Source: JBGSYJ01 sp041748075 | GTDB taxonomy: Bacteria > Acidobacteriota > Thermoanaerobaculia > Gp7-AA8 | Assembly: GCA_041748075.1 (NCBI GenBank) | Contig: JBGTDX010000039.1 | Location: 1 to 64,000 of the forward strand | Length of the DNA: 64,000 bases | Reading direction: 5' to 3' | In this document: piece after piece, positions 7,634 through 15,080 of the stretch | Layout of the letters: each line of letters opens with the position of its first letter | How positions within the stretch are numbered: the first letter of the stretch is position 1 | Notes under the pieces: model-generated | Told to the model about the DNA's origin: nothing | The model's input: only the letters and a program-made list of their open reading frames with translations | Database searches by the model: none | Translations under genes and position numbers: made by a program

Positions 7634-9490
7634 TTATCTCAACGTATATCGCAACCCGGCAACCAGCCGCCTTCCCTGCGATGGATAGCCGAATACTTCC
7701 TGGTACTCCTCGCGGGTCAGGTTCTCGAGTTTCAGATAAGGAACAAAGGCTCCCAGCACGTACTGAAGCGTTGCGTCGGCGACCGTGTAGGCGTCGTTTG
7801 TGACTCGACCAAACGGTGCAAGATCCGTGACATCCGCGCGGCTGCCGTTGTGCACCGCGACCAGGGCCGCTCTCCATGCGCGTATCGCATAGCCGATCGA
7901 AAGCGATCCCGAATGTTCCGGCCTTCGAAGGAGAGGCTGACCCGTGTCCTTCTGCTCGGAGTCGAGCCAGGTGTAGGTGGCCGCGAAGGACCAGCCGCCG
8001 CGGGAGACACCCGAGCCGCTCAGCTCGACGCCCCGCGTGACGGCGGCACCGACGTTCTGGAAGATGCTCGTGAGGTTGTCAAAGACGATCAGGTCGTCGA
8101 AATCGTTGTGAAACAAAGTCGCTGAGACCATGCCTCGGTCGCCAATGAAGCGATCGATGCCGATCTCCGCACTTCGGCTGCGCTCCGGCTCGAGCGCCGC
8201 GTTTCCGAAAAACGGGAAGTAGAGCTCGCCGACGGAAGGAGCGCGGAACGCGTGGCCGTAACCGACCCGCAGCTTGTTCGCGCCGAAGATCAGCGCCGAA
8301 GCGACACGTGGGGAGAGCTCGCCCCCAAAGGTGTCGTAGTGATCGTGTCGGAGACCCGCCGTCAGCTCGAGTTGCGTGGAACCGAGCGCTTTCGAGAAGC
8401 GATCTTCGATGAAGAACGACCGGCTCGAGCGCTTCTCATCGACCAGATTCGGTCCGTACGCCGAGACGTCAGTGACCTCGGCTTCCTCGAGCTCGAACCC
8501 GCCGATCAGAGTTCCGAAGGCCGTTGCAGTCTGTGCGGCTACATTCAGACGGCCAGTCTTCGACTCAGTCGCCGACTCGGTAAAGAAAAAGGGATCCTGC
8601 GGGTCGGAGAAGTCGTCTGAACGCCGGCTCTCCGAGATGTTGATCCGCCAGCCCATGGGTCCTGTCCTGAACTGAACTGGTATCGCCCACTGGAGCTCAT
8701 GCCCGTCCAGTCTTCGGAACGGACTCGGAACGAATGCCGTCCCCTCTCCGTTCACGTTGCGCGGAATCCCCAGATCGTAGTTCGTATAGCGTCCCTGCAA
8801 GCCGATTGAGAACCCTTCCGAGGGAGCGAAGTGCGCGCCGAGAAGCATCGACTCCTGTTCGAAATCATCGTTTGGCGCGAATCCGTCATCCTCACGCCGC
8901 TCGAAGGATGCATTCGTACTCACGCTGCCCGCAGTAAATGCACCGGACAGGGAAGCGTTGAGCAACCCGCGTTCGCCACCTTCGAGCTCGATGTTCAGCG
9001 CACGGCTACCCGAGGTCAGGACGTTCACGACACCCGTGACTGCGTCGGAGCCGTAGAGGGCCGAATAGGGTCCGCGCACGACTTCGATCCGCTCGACTCC
9101 TGCGGTGGAAAAGCGGCCCCAGTCATAGCCAGAAAAGTACGGATTGTTGATCTCGATCCCGTTCCAGAGAACGAGCGTGTGTGTAGAGTTCCCGCCGCGG
9201 GTGAAAAGCGACGTCACCTTTCCCTGGGAGCCCGTGCGGGACACGATCAGACCGGGCACTTCGCGCAACGCCTCGGCAACATCACGCGATTCACGTCTCT
9301 CGATCTGCTCGCGTGTGATGACGGTGACGGCTGCGGGAGTCGTCTCCACGGTCTCGGGAACGGCCGAGGCGGTGACCACGATCTGTTCTGAGATCGGGGG
9401 CGTGGGGTCCGGCGATGGGGATATGACTGGCGACTGCGAAAAAACGGGGACGGCAAAGCTCAGGACGAGCAACGCAACAAAGAACTTCAT
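7634..9490 (-). CDS. btuB: TonB-dependent outer-membrane receptor, BtuB-like (cobalamin uptake)
   Basis: This 618-residue protein has a signal peptide (about 1-19), a TonB box-like EQIVVTAS (about 34-41), a plug domain (about 50-160, with RIEVVRGPYSALYGSDAVTG) and a 22-strand-type barrel ending in an aromatic-poor YTLR. The length and the plug sequence match the BtuB/cobalamin group, and the cobalamin riboswitch directly upstream makes B12 or a cobinamide the likely ligand. Expression should fall when adenosylcobalamin is plentiful. No BtuCDF permease or B12 biosynthesis gene occurs within the window, so uptake must be completed elsewhere in the genome. GAGGAG precedes the ATG at 9490. Confidence 0.92.
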   Translation of the reverse strand: MKFFVALLVLSFAVPVFSQSPVISPSPDPTPPISEQIVVTASAVPETVETTPAAVTVITREQIERRESRDVAEALREVPGLIVSRTGSQGKVTSLFTRGGNSTHTLVLWNGIEINNPYFSGYDWGRFSTAGVERIEVVRGPYSALYGSDAVTGVVNVLTSGSRALNIELEGGERGLLNASLSGAFTAGSVSTNASFERREDDGFAPNDDFEQESMLLGAHFAPSEGFSIGLQGRYTNYDLGIPRNVNGEGTAFVPSPFRRLDGHELQWAIPVQFRTGPMGWRINISESRRSDDFSDPQDPFFFTESATESKTGRLNVAAQTATAFGTLIGGFELEEAEVTDVSAYGPNLVDEKRSSRSFFIEDRFSKALGSTQLELTAGLRHDHYDTFGGELSPRVASALIFGANKLRVGYGHAFRAPSVGELYFPFFGNAALEPERSRSAEIGIDRFIGDRGMVSATLFHNDFDDLIVFDNLTSIFQNVGAAVTRGVELSGSGVSRGGWSFAATYTWLDSEQKDTGQPLLRRPEHSGSLSIGYAIRAWRAALVAVHNGSRADVTDLAPFGRVTNDAYTVADATLQYVLGAFVPYLKLENLTREEYQEVFGYPSQGRRLVAGLRYTLR

Positions 9491-9577
9491 GACGACTCCT
9501 CGCTTCCCTCCGAAGCGGATCGATGCGTGAGAAGTCGTCGACCGCTCCTCACGCCCCGGAGGAACTGCAATGGCTGT

Positions 9578-9772
9578 TTCAAAACGGTCGGTCTCCTGGC
9601 TTCCGAGTCATTCTCGTCACGCACCCTTCCCGCTTGTGGCAGTGGGGGCCGGACACGACCTCGCGTGAGTCGTCGTCGGTTACAGTGGCGGGGGCCGCGC
9701 CGGAATCACACCGGCTTCCCTGGAGCTACGGCAACTCGCCGCGCTCCGCACCATCTCGAATCGTTTGTGAAA
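9578..9772 (-). ncRNA. Cobalamin riboswitch
   Basis: Read on the minus strand, the leader of the receptor gene contains the conserved cobalamin aptamer blocks in order: AGCCGGTGTGATTCCGG, then GGCCCCCGCCACTGTAA (the B12-box equivalent), later CCACTGCC, and GACTCGGAAGCCAGGAGACC closing the core. Between aptamer and start codon a hairpin with 7-bp arms GCGTGAG/CTCACGC (9525-9554) lies just before the GAGGAG ribosome-binding site and may be part of the expression platform; there is no T-run, so translational control is more likely than termination. The ends are approximate. Confidence 0.9.
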
Positions 9773-9792
9773 GAACTGGCCGGATTGTATAC

Positions 9793-9922
9793 GAAGAGTG
9801 AAGAGTGAAGGGTGAAAAGGGCCCCTTCACCCTTTACTCTTCACCTTCACCCTTCACCCTTCACTCTTCACCCTTCACTCTTCACCCTTCACTCTTCACC
9901 CTTCACCCTTCACTCTTCACTC
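9793..9922. repeat. Long heptamer array TTCACCC/TTCACTC with inverted left arm
   Basis: The right arm (9826-9922) holds about 14 head-to-tail 7-base units, mostly TTCACCC or TTCACTC, with one 6-base unit. The left arm (9793-9817) is the complement, GAAGAGTGAAGAGTGAAGGG. The two arms meet at AAAAGGGCCCC. The array fills the gap between the riboswitch and the MglA-like gene; its length is likely to vary between strains. Confidence 0.85.
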
Positions 9923-9964
9923 TTCGTTGACTTCGCCACACCCCGGCGGTAACCTCGAACTCAC

Positions 9965-11074
9965 ATGGTTCTGTTCAATTACGCGACAAAAGAGATCACG
10001 GCCAAAGTCGTCTACTACGGACCCGGACTCTGCGGCAAGACGACGAACCTTCACTTCATCTACGATTCGCTTCCCTCGTCGAACCGAAGCAAGATGCTCT
10101 CGCTGGCGACGCAGACGGACCGAACGCTTTTCTTCGACTTCCTGCCGATCGACCTCGGGAAAATCCGCGGTATGCGCACGCGGCTGCAGCTCTATACGGT
10201 TCCGGGACAGGTTTATTACAACTCGACGCGGCAGCTCGTCTTGAAGGGTGCCGACGGCGTGGTCTTCGTCGCAGACAGTCAGGACGTTGCTCTCGATGCG
10301 AACCTCGAGAGTCTTCAGAACCTTGCCGACAATCTCAAGCGCCAGGGCATCCGCATCACGGAAGTGCCCCTCGTCATTCAGTACAACAAACGCGATTTGC
10401 CGAATGCGATGCCGGTCGCGGAGCTCGAAGAGAAGCTGAACAAGCTCGGCGTCCGCTCATTCGAGTCGATTGCGACGACCGGAATGGGCGTTGAAGCGAC
10501 GCTGAACGGAATCGCGCAGATCGTGCTCGCTCACCTTGCGAAAAAGTACGGTCTGGAAGGGCCTGAAGATCTGGAAAGTGAGATTCACGTGCTGAATCCC
10601 AACGATGACGAGCAGCAAGGCGTTGTCGAGAGCGTCTGGGAGGACGAGCCCGCGCAGCCGGGCGCCGCTCAAAAGGACGATCCCGTCGCGATATCCGAGG
10701 CGCCCCCCCCGATTGAGCTCGCCGCAAACGAGGAATCCCAGCCGGAGGAGCCGCGGTTCGTGGCTCCCCCTCTGATTGCGCCGGGCCATCAGGCCTTCGA
10801 CGAACTGATCAGCGGCTTCGACCACCCAGCCGACAGCCACCACGATTCGCCAACCGTGGTTCCAATTGGTTCGCTCGAGGTCGATGTGTCCGGTGAATCG
10901 CAGGAATTCGAGCTCGAGCAGCCATGGGAGAATCCCGTCAGCGCCGCCACTGCCCCCCCGGAGGCGGAGCTGGTCAAGGAGATCACGCTTCCACTCAATC
11001 TCTCGCGGGACGAGCTGGGCGGCCGGCGCAAGCTGAGGGTCCGGGTCACGCTCGAAGTCAACATTCTCGACTGA
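9965..11074 (+). CDS. mglA: MglA-like Ras-family GTPase with C-terminal extension
   Basis: Small GTPase of the MglA group, which sets the leading pole in gliding and type IV pilus motility. Residues 1-195 form the G domain: P-loop GPGLCGKTT (about 19-27), switch region with TLFFDFLPIDLG, the MglA-type G3 TVPGQVYYN in place of DxxG, and NKRD (G4). Beyond it lies an unusual extension of about 170 residues, acidic and proline-rich, ending in a basic, probably folded, 40-residue segment (about 325-369). Typical MglA is near 195 residues. No MglB (roadblock) gene adjoins. PilT and a DUF4388 protein lie 13-16 kb away. Start ATG 9965 is uncertain only in lacking a strong Shine-Dalgarno site. Confidence 0.88.
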   Translation: MVLFNYATKEITAKVVYYGPGLCGKTTNLHFIYDSLPSSNRSKMLSLATQTDRTLFFDFLPIDLGKIRGMRTRLQLYTVPGQVYYNSTRQLVLKGADGVVFVADSQDVALDANLESLQNLADNLKRQGIRITEVPLVIQYNKRDLPNAMPVAELEEKLNKLGVRSFESIATTGMGVEATLNGIAQIVLAHLAKKYGLEGPEDLESEIHVLNPNDDEQQGVVESVWEDEPAQPGAAQKDDPVAISEAPPPIELAANEESQPEEPRFVAPPLIAPGHQAFDELISGFDHPADSHHDSPTVVPIGSLEVDVSGESQEFELEQPWENPVSAATAPPEAELVKEITLPLNLSRDELGGRRKLRVRVTLEVNILD

Positions 11075-11158
11075 GGAGTTGAGACTCAGGAATTCGGAAT
11101 CGTCTTAGCCACACCTCAGAAATTTCGCCGTTGGCCCATACTGTTTCGGACGAGACCC

Positions 11159-11248
11159 GGAGGAGTGGTCGAGTGGTTTAAGGCAGCGGTCTTGAAAACC
11201 GCCGTACCGGGAACGGTACCGTGGGTTCGAATCCCACCTCCTCCGCCA
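11159..11248 (+). tRNA. tRNA-Ser(TGA)
   Basis: The 90-nt class II tRNA has acceptor GGAGGAG paired with CTCCTCC, a T-arm GTGGGTTCGAATCCCAC and an encoded CCA. The anticodon stem-loop GCGGT-CTTGAAA-ACCGC gives anticodon TGA. A long variable arm (TACCGGGAACGGTA) confirms serine. Confidence 0.95.
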
Positions 11249-11271
11249 ATGTCGCCTTCGGCGAAATGAAG

Positions 11272-11342
11272 AATTGAGAATTCAGAATTCAGAAAGCCGC
11301 CGCTCCCCTTTCTGCATTCTGAATTCTCAATTCTCAATTCCC
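11272..11342. repeat. Inverted heptamer repeat, GAATTCA type
   Basis: GAATTGA-GAATTCA-GAATTCA-GAAAG on the left faces CTTTCTG-CATTCTG-AATTCTC-AATTCTC-AATTCCC on the right, around a GC-rich loop. It separates two tRNA-Ser genes and has the same architecture, with a different 7-base unit, as the repeats at 6420, 9793 and 42382. Confidence 0.7.
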
Positions 11343-11428
11343 CTGTAGTATGCTGGCCGAACACCGGCAAGTCGGCCGAGGGGAATTGTCTTCCCCCCGG
11401 CACGCTTAACAGTTCAGCACACGCACCC

Positions 11429-11520
11429 GGAGAGATGGGAGAGTGGCTTAATCCAGCGGTTTGCTAAACCGCCGTACTGGGAAACTGGTACCGAGGGTTC
11501 GAATCCCTCTCTCTCCGCCA
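11429..11520 (+). tRNA. tRNA-Ser(GCT)
   Basis: The 92-nt class II tRNA has acceptor GGAGAGA paired with TCTCTCC, an encoded CCA, and T-loop GGGTTCGAATCCC. The anticodon stem-loop GCGGT-TTGCTAA-ACCGC gives anticodon GCT. The long variable arm is TACTGGGAAACTGGTA. Confidence 0.95.
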
Positions 11521-11652
11521 CGTGCGCTCCCCTCAGAACGTCGCCGCAACTGCCACGCGCAGCGACCGCGGCTCCACCGGATGCGTGTGGATGTCTTCGA
11601 ATCCCACGTCAATGGAACTCGCTGCATTACGCGGGTATCGGGAGAACGGATT

Positions 11653-13161
11653 CTAAGCCTTTTCGGTCCCGGCTGGCGCGAGAGGCTTCACGGCCGGACC
11701 GTTCAGAACCTCCCCCTCGGGAGAAAATCGCGAACCGTGGCAGGGACAGTCCCAGCTGCGCTCCGCCAGGTTCCAGTGGACATCACATCCCATGTGAGTA
11801 CATACCGGCGAGAGCGCGATGGTCCGACCGGAGTCGTCCCGTGAGACGGCGACTTTCCGGCCATCGAGCTTCAGAATCTTTCCTTCGCCGGGCGATACGT
11901 CTTCCAGGGAAGATCCCTCCACGTCGACCGATGTGAGGCGATCCGGGATCAGGTGCTTCGGAAAGTCAACGTTCTCGGAGACAAAGTTTACCGCCGCGGC
12001 AATCGGTTTGATGCGCGTGGGATCGAACAGACTCTCCCACGGATTGTCGATCCCGCGAATGAGATCCGACACGAGCATCCCGGACACCGTTCCGAACGTC
12101 ATGCCCTGCCCTGCGAAGCCCGTGGCCACGTAGACGTGCTTTGAGAATGAATTGCGGCCGATGTATGGAAGTCCGTCCAGTGGCTCGATGATCTGGCCGG
12201 ACCAGCGATATCGGATCTCATCGACGGTGAAATGCCGGCGCACGTACTCTTCGAGGGTCTCATAGCAACTCTCGGTGTCCTTCTCATCCCCGGTCTTGTG
12301 ATCCTCGCCTCCGACAATGAGAAACATCCCCTCATCCGTCTGCTGCCAGCGGGTGTAGTGGTAGGGATCCGCCGTATCCCAGAAGAGCCCCTGCAGATCG
12401 GATCCGGCGCCCACTTTCGCGGCCATTGCGTACGAGCGGTATGCCGGAATCTTCGTCTGAAGAAAGAATTTATTGTTGACCGGCACATTCGCGGCAACGA
12501 AGACGGCTTTCGCCGTGATCACGCCGGATTCTGTCTCGACGCGGCATGGTTCTCCATCGTCCACTGCGACGACGCTCGTGTTCTCGAATACGAACGAGCC
12601 GTTGCCGGGAATGGCATGGGCGAGCGGCAGAAGATATTGCCGGGGATGAAAATCAGCCTGGTGATCAAAGCGGACGCCTCCCCGTGCAAACGGGAGCGGA
12701 ACCTCCTTCACGAACTCGGCTGCGACGCCTGCATTACGGGCAGCCTCAGCCTCCTCGCGAAGATCATCGAGATCCTCGCCTGTCTCGCTGTAGAGATAGC
12801 CGGGCAGACGACGCAAACCGCAGGCGATCCCGAGTGTGGACGCAGTGCGCTCGATCTGCTGAATCGCGACCCGGCTGGCTTCCGCCGCGAGCTGCGCGCC
12901 CTCGCGGCCAAAGTTCCGGGTGAGCGCGCGATATCGCGCATCGATCGCTTCAGTGAGATGCGCTGTCGTGTGGCCCGTCTCCCCTTCAGCAATCCGGTGA
13001 GCGTCCAGGACAGCGACCGTCATTCCTGAGGTTCTGAGGCGCAGCGCCGCGGTCAATCCCGAAATCCCTCCGCCCACGATCGCGACATCGACGGAAAGAT
13101 CGCGATCGAGACCGGGAAAATTGGTGGCAGGAGTCGTCGCGATCCAGAGAGATTCACTCAT
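11653..13161 (-). CDS. FAD-dependent oxidoreductase with C-terminal Rieske [2Fe-2S] domain
   Basis: This protein of about 502 residues joins a DAO-type FAD domain (VAIVGGGISGLTAA dinucleotide motif at about 27-40; GFAGQGMTFG near 370) to a Rieske domain at the C-terminus (about 410-500) with both ligand boxes, CTHMGC and CPCHGS. Such fusions oxidise amines or similar small substrates and pass electrons through the iron-sulphur cluster; the substrate is unknown. The gene stands alone. ATG 13161 is preferred; a GTG two codons upstream is also open and neither has a clear ribosome-binding site. It may be cytoplasmic, since no signal peptide is seen. Confidence 0.87.
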   Translation of the reverse strand: MSESLWIATTPATNFPGLDRDLSVDVAIVGGGISGLTAALRLRTSGMTVAVLDAHRIAEGETGHTTAHLTEAIDARYRALTRNFGREGAQLAAEASRVAIQQIERTASTLGIACGLRRLPGYLYSETGEDLDDLREEAEAARNAGVAAEFVKEVPLPFARGGVRFDHQADFHPRQYLLPLAHAIPGNGSFVFENTSVVAVDDGEPCRVETESGVITAKAVFVAANVPVNNKFFLQTKIPAYRSYAMAAKVGAGSDLQGLFWDTADPYHYTRWQQTDEGMFLIVGGEDHKTGDEKDTESCYETLEEYVRRHFTVDEIRYRWSGQIIEPLDGLPYIGRNSFSKHVYVATGFAGQGMTFGTVSGMLVSDLIRGIDNPWESLFDPTRIKPIAAAVNFVSENVDFPKHLIPDRLTSVDVEGSSLEDVSPGEGKILKLDGRKVAVSRDDSGRTIALSPVCTHMGCDVHWNLAERSWDCPCHGSRFSPEGEVLNGPAVKPLAPAGTEKA

Positions 13162-13228
13162 GGGCACTCAGCGGAGCAAGAAACATGCTGGGCTCGGGGG
13201 AGAGTCATGAGTCCGGGCAGAGAAGACG

Positions 13229-13316
13229 GCAAGGCAGTAGACAGGAGCCGCCAGGGACTGAACTCCCGCTCACGCTGCCTGAACGAGTGGGTTCCTGTCT
13301 ACTGTCTATTGCCTAC
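13229..13316. repeat. Inverted repeat of AGTAGAC/GTCTACT type units
   Basis: GGCAAGGCAGTAGACAGG (from 13229) faces CCTGTCTACTGTCTATTGCC (from 13293) across a 48-base spacer. A third piece, ACAGTAGACAGG, occurs near 7529 beside the zinc-ribbon gene. Same design as the other heptamer hairpins, with another unit. Confidence 0.55.
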
Positions 13317-13438
13317 TCATCCAAACAGGCACACATTGTGCTCCGGTTCAAGTGGCATCGCAGGCGGATCACCGCACCGGGACGCTCATCCCGAATCAGG
13401 TGCAGATCGGTCCACGCATTACACAAGGAGGAACCACC

Positions 13439-13744
13439 GTGGGTAATACCAGCAACAGAGGTTTTGCATCGATGGACGCGAGTCGCCAGCGCGAGATCGC
13501 GAGCAAGGGAGGGCGGGCTGCGCACGCCAAGGGAACAGCCCATCAGTTCACCTCGGAAGAGGCTCGCGAAGCAGGACGCAAAGGTGGCCAGGCGGTGAGT
13601 CGCAATCGTGAGCACATGGCTACGATCGGCCGCGAGGGCGGCCAGAGCCGCGGGAAATCGCGCGAGCGCAATCTCGCGGGTGACCAGTCCCAGAATCGGT
13701 TTGCAAGCACGACCGAGTCGAGTGAGCTGGACCAGCGGGACTGA
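13439..13744 (+). CDS. KGG-repeat stress-type protein
   Basis: This 101-residue, very hydrophilic protein has the general-stress KGG repeat (PF10685): RGFASMD ... REIASKGGRAAH, then FTSEEAREAGRKGGQAV and a third copy, ATIGREGGQSRG. The family includes E. coli YciG and the conidiation-specific Con-10 proteins and is linked to stress and desiccation; the mechanism is not known. The start is GTG 13439, seven bases after a full AAGGAGG (13425-13431); the open frame extends upstream but without a site. Cytoplasmic, probably largely disordered. Confidence 0.9.
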   Translation: MGNTSNRGFASMDASRQREIASKGGRAAHAKGTAHQFTSEEAREAGRKGGQAVSRNREHMATIGREGGQSRGKSRERNLAGDQSQNRFASTTESSELDQRD

Positions 13745-14055
13745 GTCAGGAACAGCGGCCCTAAAGGTCATTCCCTCCTGGCACGCGGCTTCCACTGCCG
13801 TATGACAGAAATCCAGATTTGCCCGAGCGCGAGCGCCGCCCGAAGGGAGGATCCGATCGTTCGGCGCCGCCTCGGGCGCGCTGAGGGTCCTCTGGCGCCC
13901 CGCGTATGTTTCGTCGCGCCTCCGAGTACACCGCCCTTTCAAGTCTGAACTTCACGCCCCTTCTGCATTGTCCGCCCGCCAGGTCAGCGTCCGCTACGGC
14001 GCAGGGGATCGAGTCCCCTGCCCGTACAGCGACACCTGCAAGCTTCGATGGTGAT
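13745..14055. other. Gene-free gap between convergent genes
   Basis: These 311 bp contain no supported gene. The only clear structure is the hairpin at 14001-14021. The left part is GC-rich with imperfect inverted repeats around 13830-13900 and no conserved motif that I recognise. Confidence 0.5.
14001..14021. terminator. Terminator-like hairpin
   Basis: GCAGGGGA and TCCCCTGC form a perfect 8-bp stem around a TCGAG loop, between the convergent KGG and H1-like genes. There is no T-run on either side, so a role in termination is a guess. Confidence 0.35.
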
Positions 14056-14892
14056 CTATCGAGATGCAAACTCGAACTGGCGGCTCAGCTCGACCGCATC
14101 TTCGGGCTCTCTGTCGCAGATGAACGCGAGATGCTGGCTTTCGAAGTGCCGGAAGAAATCATCCCACGATACCTGCTGAACATCCGTTTCACTCGTGTCG
14201 GGGAAATGAACCACGAGAACACTCGAGGCGCCGCTGCCCGGAGCGCCGGCCGCTGCGGGACTTCCACCGCGTCGCTCGATCCACTCGCGAATCCGTTCGG
14301 GGTCGGTCATGCGGAGTCGCTTCCGGCTCTTCCTGACCGCGGCTGTAATCGCGACGGCCGAACCAGCAGCAGCGGCGGCGCCCAGAATGGCTCCCGCCAC
14401 CTTCCTTCTGGTTGAAGTCTTCGATTTTTTTCTTGATGGTGAGGAGGCTGCCACTGTGCTCGCCTGCGACACTCCGGATGCAGGACTTTGAATTGACGCA
14501 GCGCGCCCGCTACCTTTCGAAGCTGACGGGCGGCTCGAAGTGGAAGTCCGGCGGCGCGGCGCCTTTGCGCTCGTGGCCCTCTTCGCACTACCTCGTTTCG
14601 CCGGACTGGTTCTCTTGCGTGAGCTGCTCGATGATTTCTTTGCTGAGCTGCCCCGCGAACCGCTGGCAGTTCTCGTAGCGGTCGCCCGGCGCTTCTTCGA
14701 GATCCGAGACGCGGCTTTCTTCGAGCCAGCCCGTTGTCTGATCGAAGTTGCCTTCTTCGCGGATGCCTTCTTTGCGGGTGTTTTCTTTCCTCCTGCCTTC
14801 TTTCCTCCTGCCTTCTTTCCCGATGACTTTCTTGCGGGCGATGATTTTTTTGCCCCGCCCTTGCCGCTTCTGCTCTTCGAACTGGCTGCCAT
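14056..14892 (-). CDS. Histone H1-like basic protein with C-terminal acidic domain
   Basis: This 278-residue protein starts at ATG 14892, after GGAGGG. Residues 1-165 are almost all Lys, Ala, Ser, Arg, Gly and Pro, with repeated KKAGGKKAGGKK and AKK units, like eukaryotic H1 tails and bacterial Hc1/AlgP proteins, so it probably binds DNA. A short hydrophobic Ala/Gly/Val stretch follows (about 170-190; AILGAAAAAGSAVAI), perhaps a membrane helix. The last 80 residues form a separate, mildly acidic domain (DPERIREWIERRGG ... QVSWDDFFRHFE) that I associate with small stand-alone hypothetical proteins of unknown function. Codon repetition in the tail may make the length variable. Confidence 0.75.
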   Translation of the reverse strand: MAASSKSRSGKGGAKKSSPARKSSGKKAGGKKAGGKKTPAKKASAKKATSIRQRAGSKKAASRISKKRRATATRTASGSRGSSAKKSSSSSRKRTSPAKRGSAKRATSAKAPRRRTSTSSRPSASKGSGRAASIQSPASGVSQASTVAASSPSRKKSKTSTRRKVAGAILGAAAAAGSAVAITAAVRKSRKRLRMTDPERIREWIERRGGSPAAAGAPGSGASSVLVVHFPDTSETDVQQVSWDDFFRHFESQHLAFICDREPEDAVELSRQFEFASR

Positions 14893-15080
14893 CTCTGGAA
14901 CCCTCCATGCGTCAGGACCGGCGGCGACAGGTCGCCAGTGCCATTCGAAACGATGCATGCCCTGCCCCGCATGAAAGCGAGTCACTGTCGCAGGCGGGCG
15001 CTCGACTTCCGTCCTTGCAACTCGTGCACATTTCTAGCCAGCGGCGCGTCGCCGGCACCGCGTGTTCGACATCGCTTCTT

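Noticed and set aside
9793..9922. CRISPR-like array
   Set aside because: The units are 7 bases with no spacers, and no cas gene occurs in the window.
13439..13744. Relation of the KGG stress protein to the KGG peptides at 165-541
   Set aside because: The stress protein's KGG is within the RGFASMD-type repeat, a different sequence context; shared letters are coincidental.
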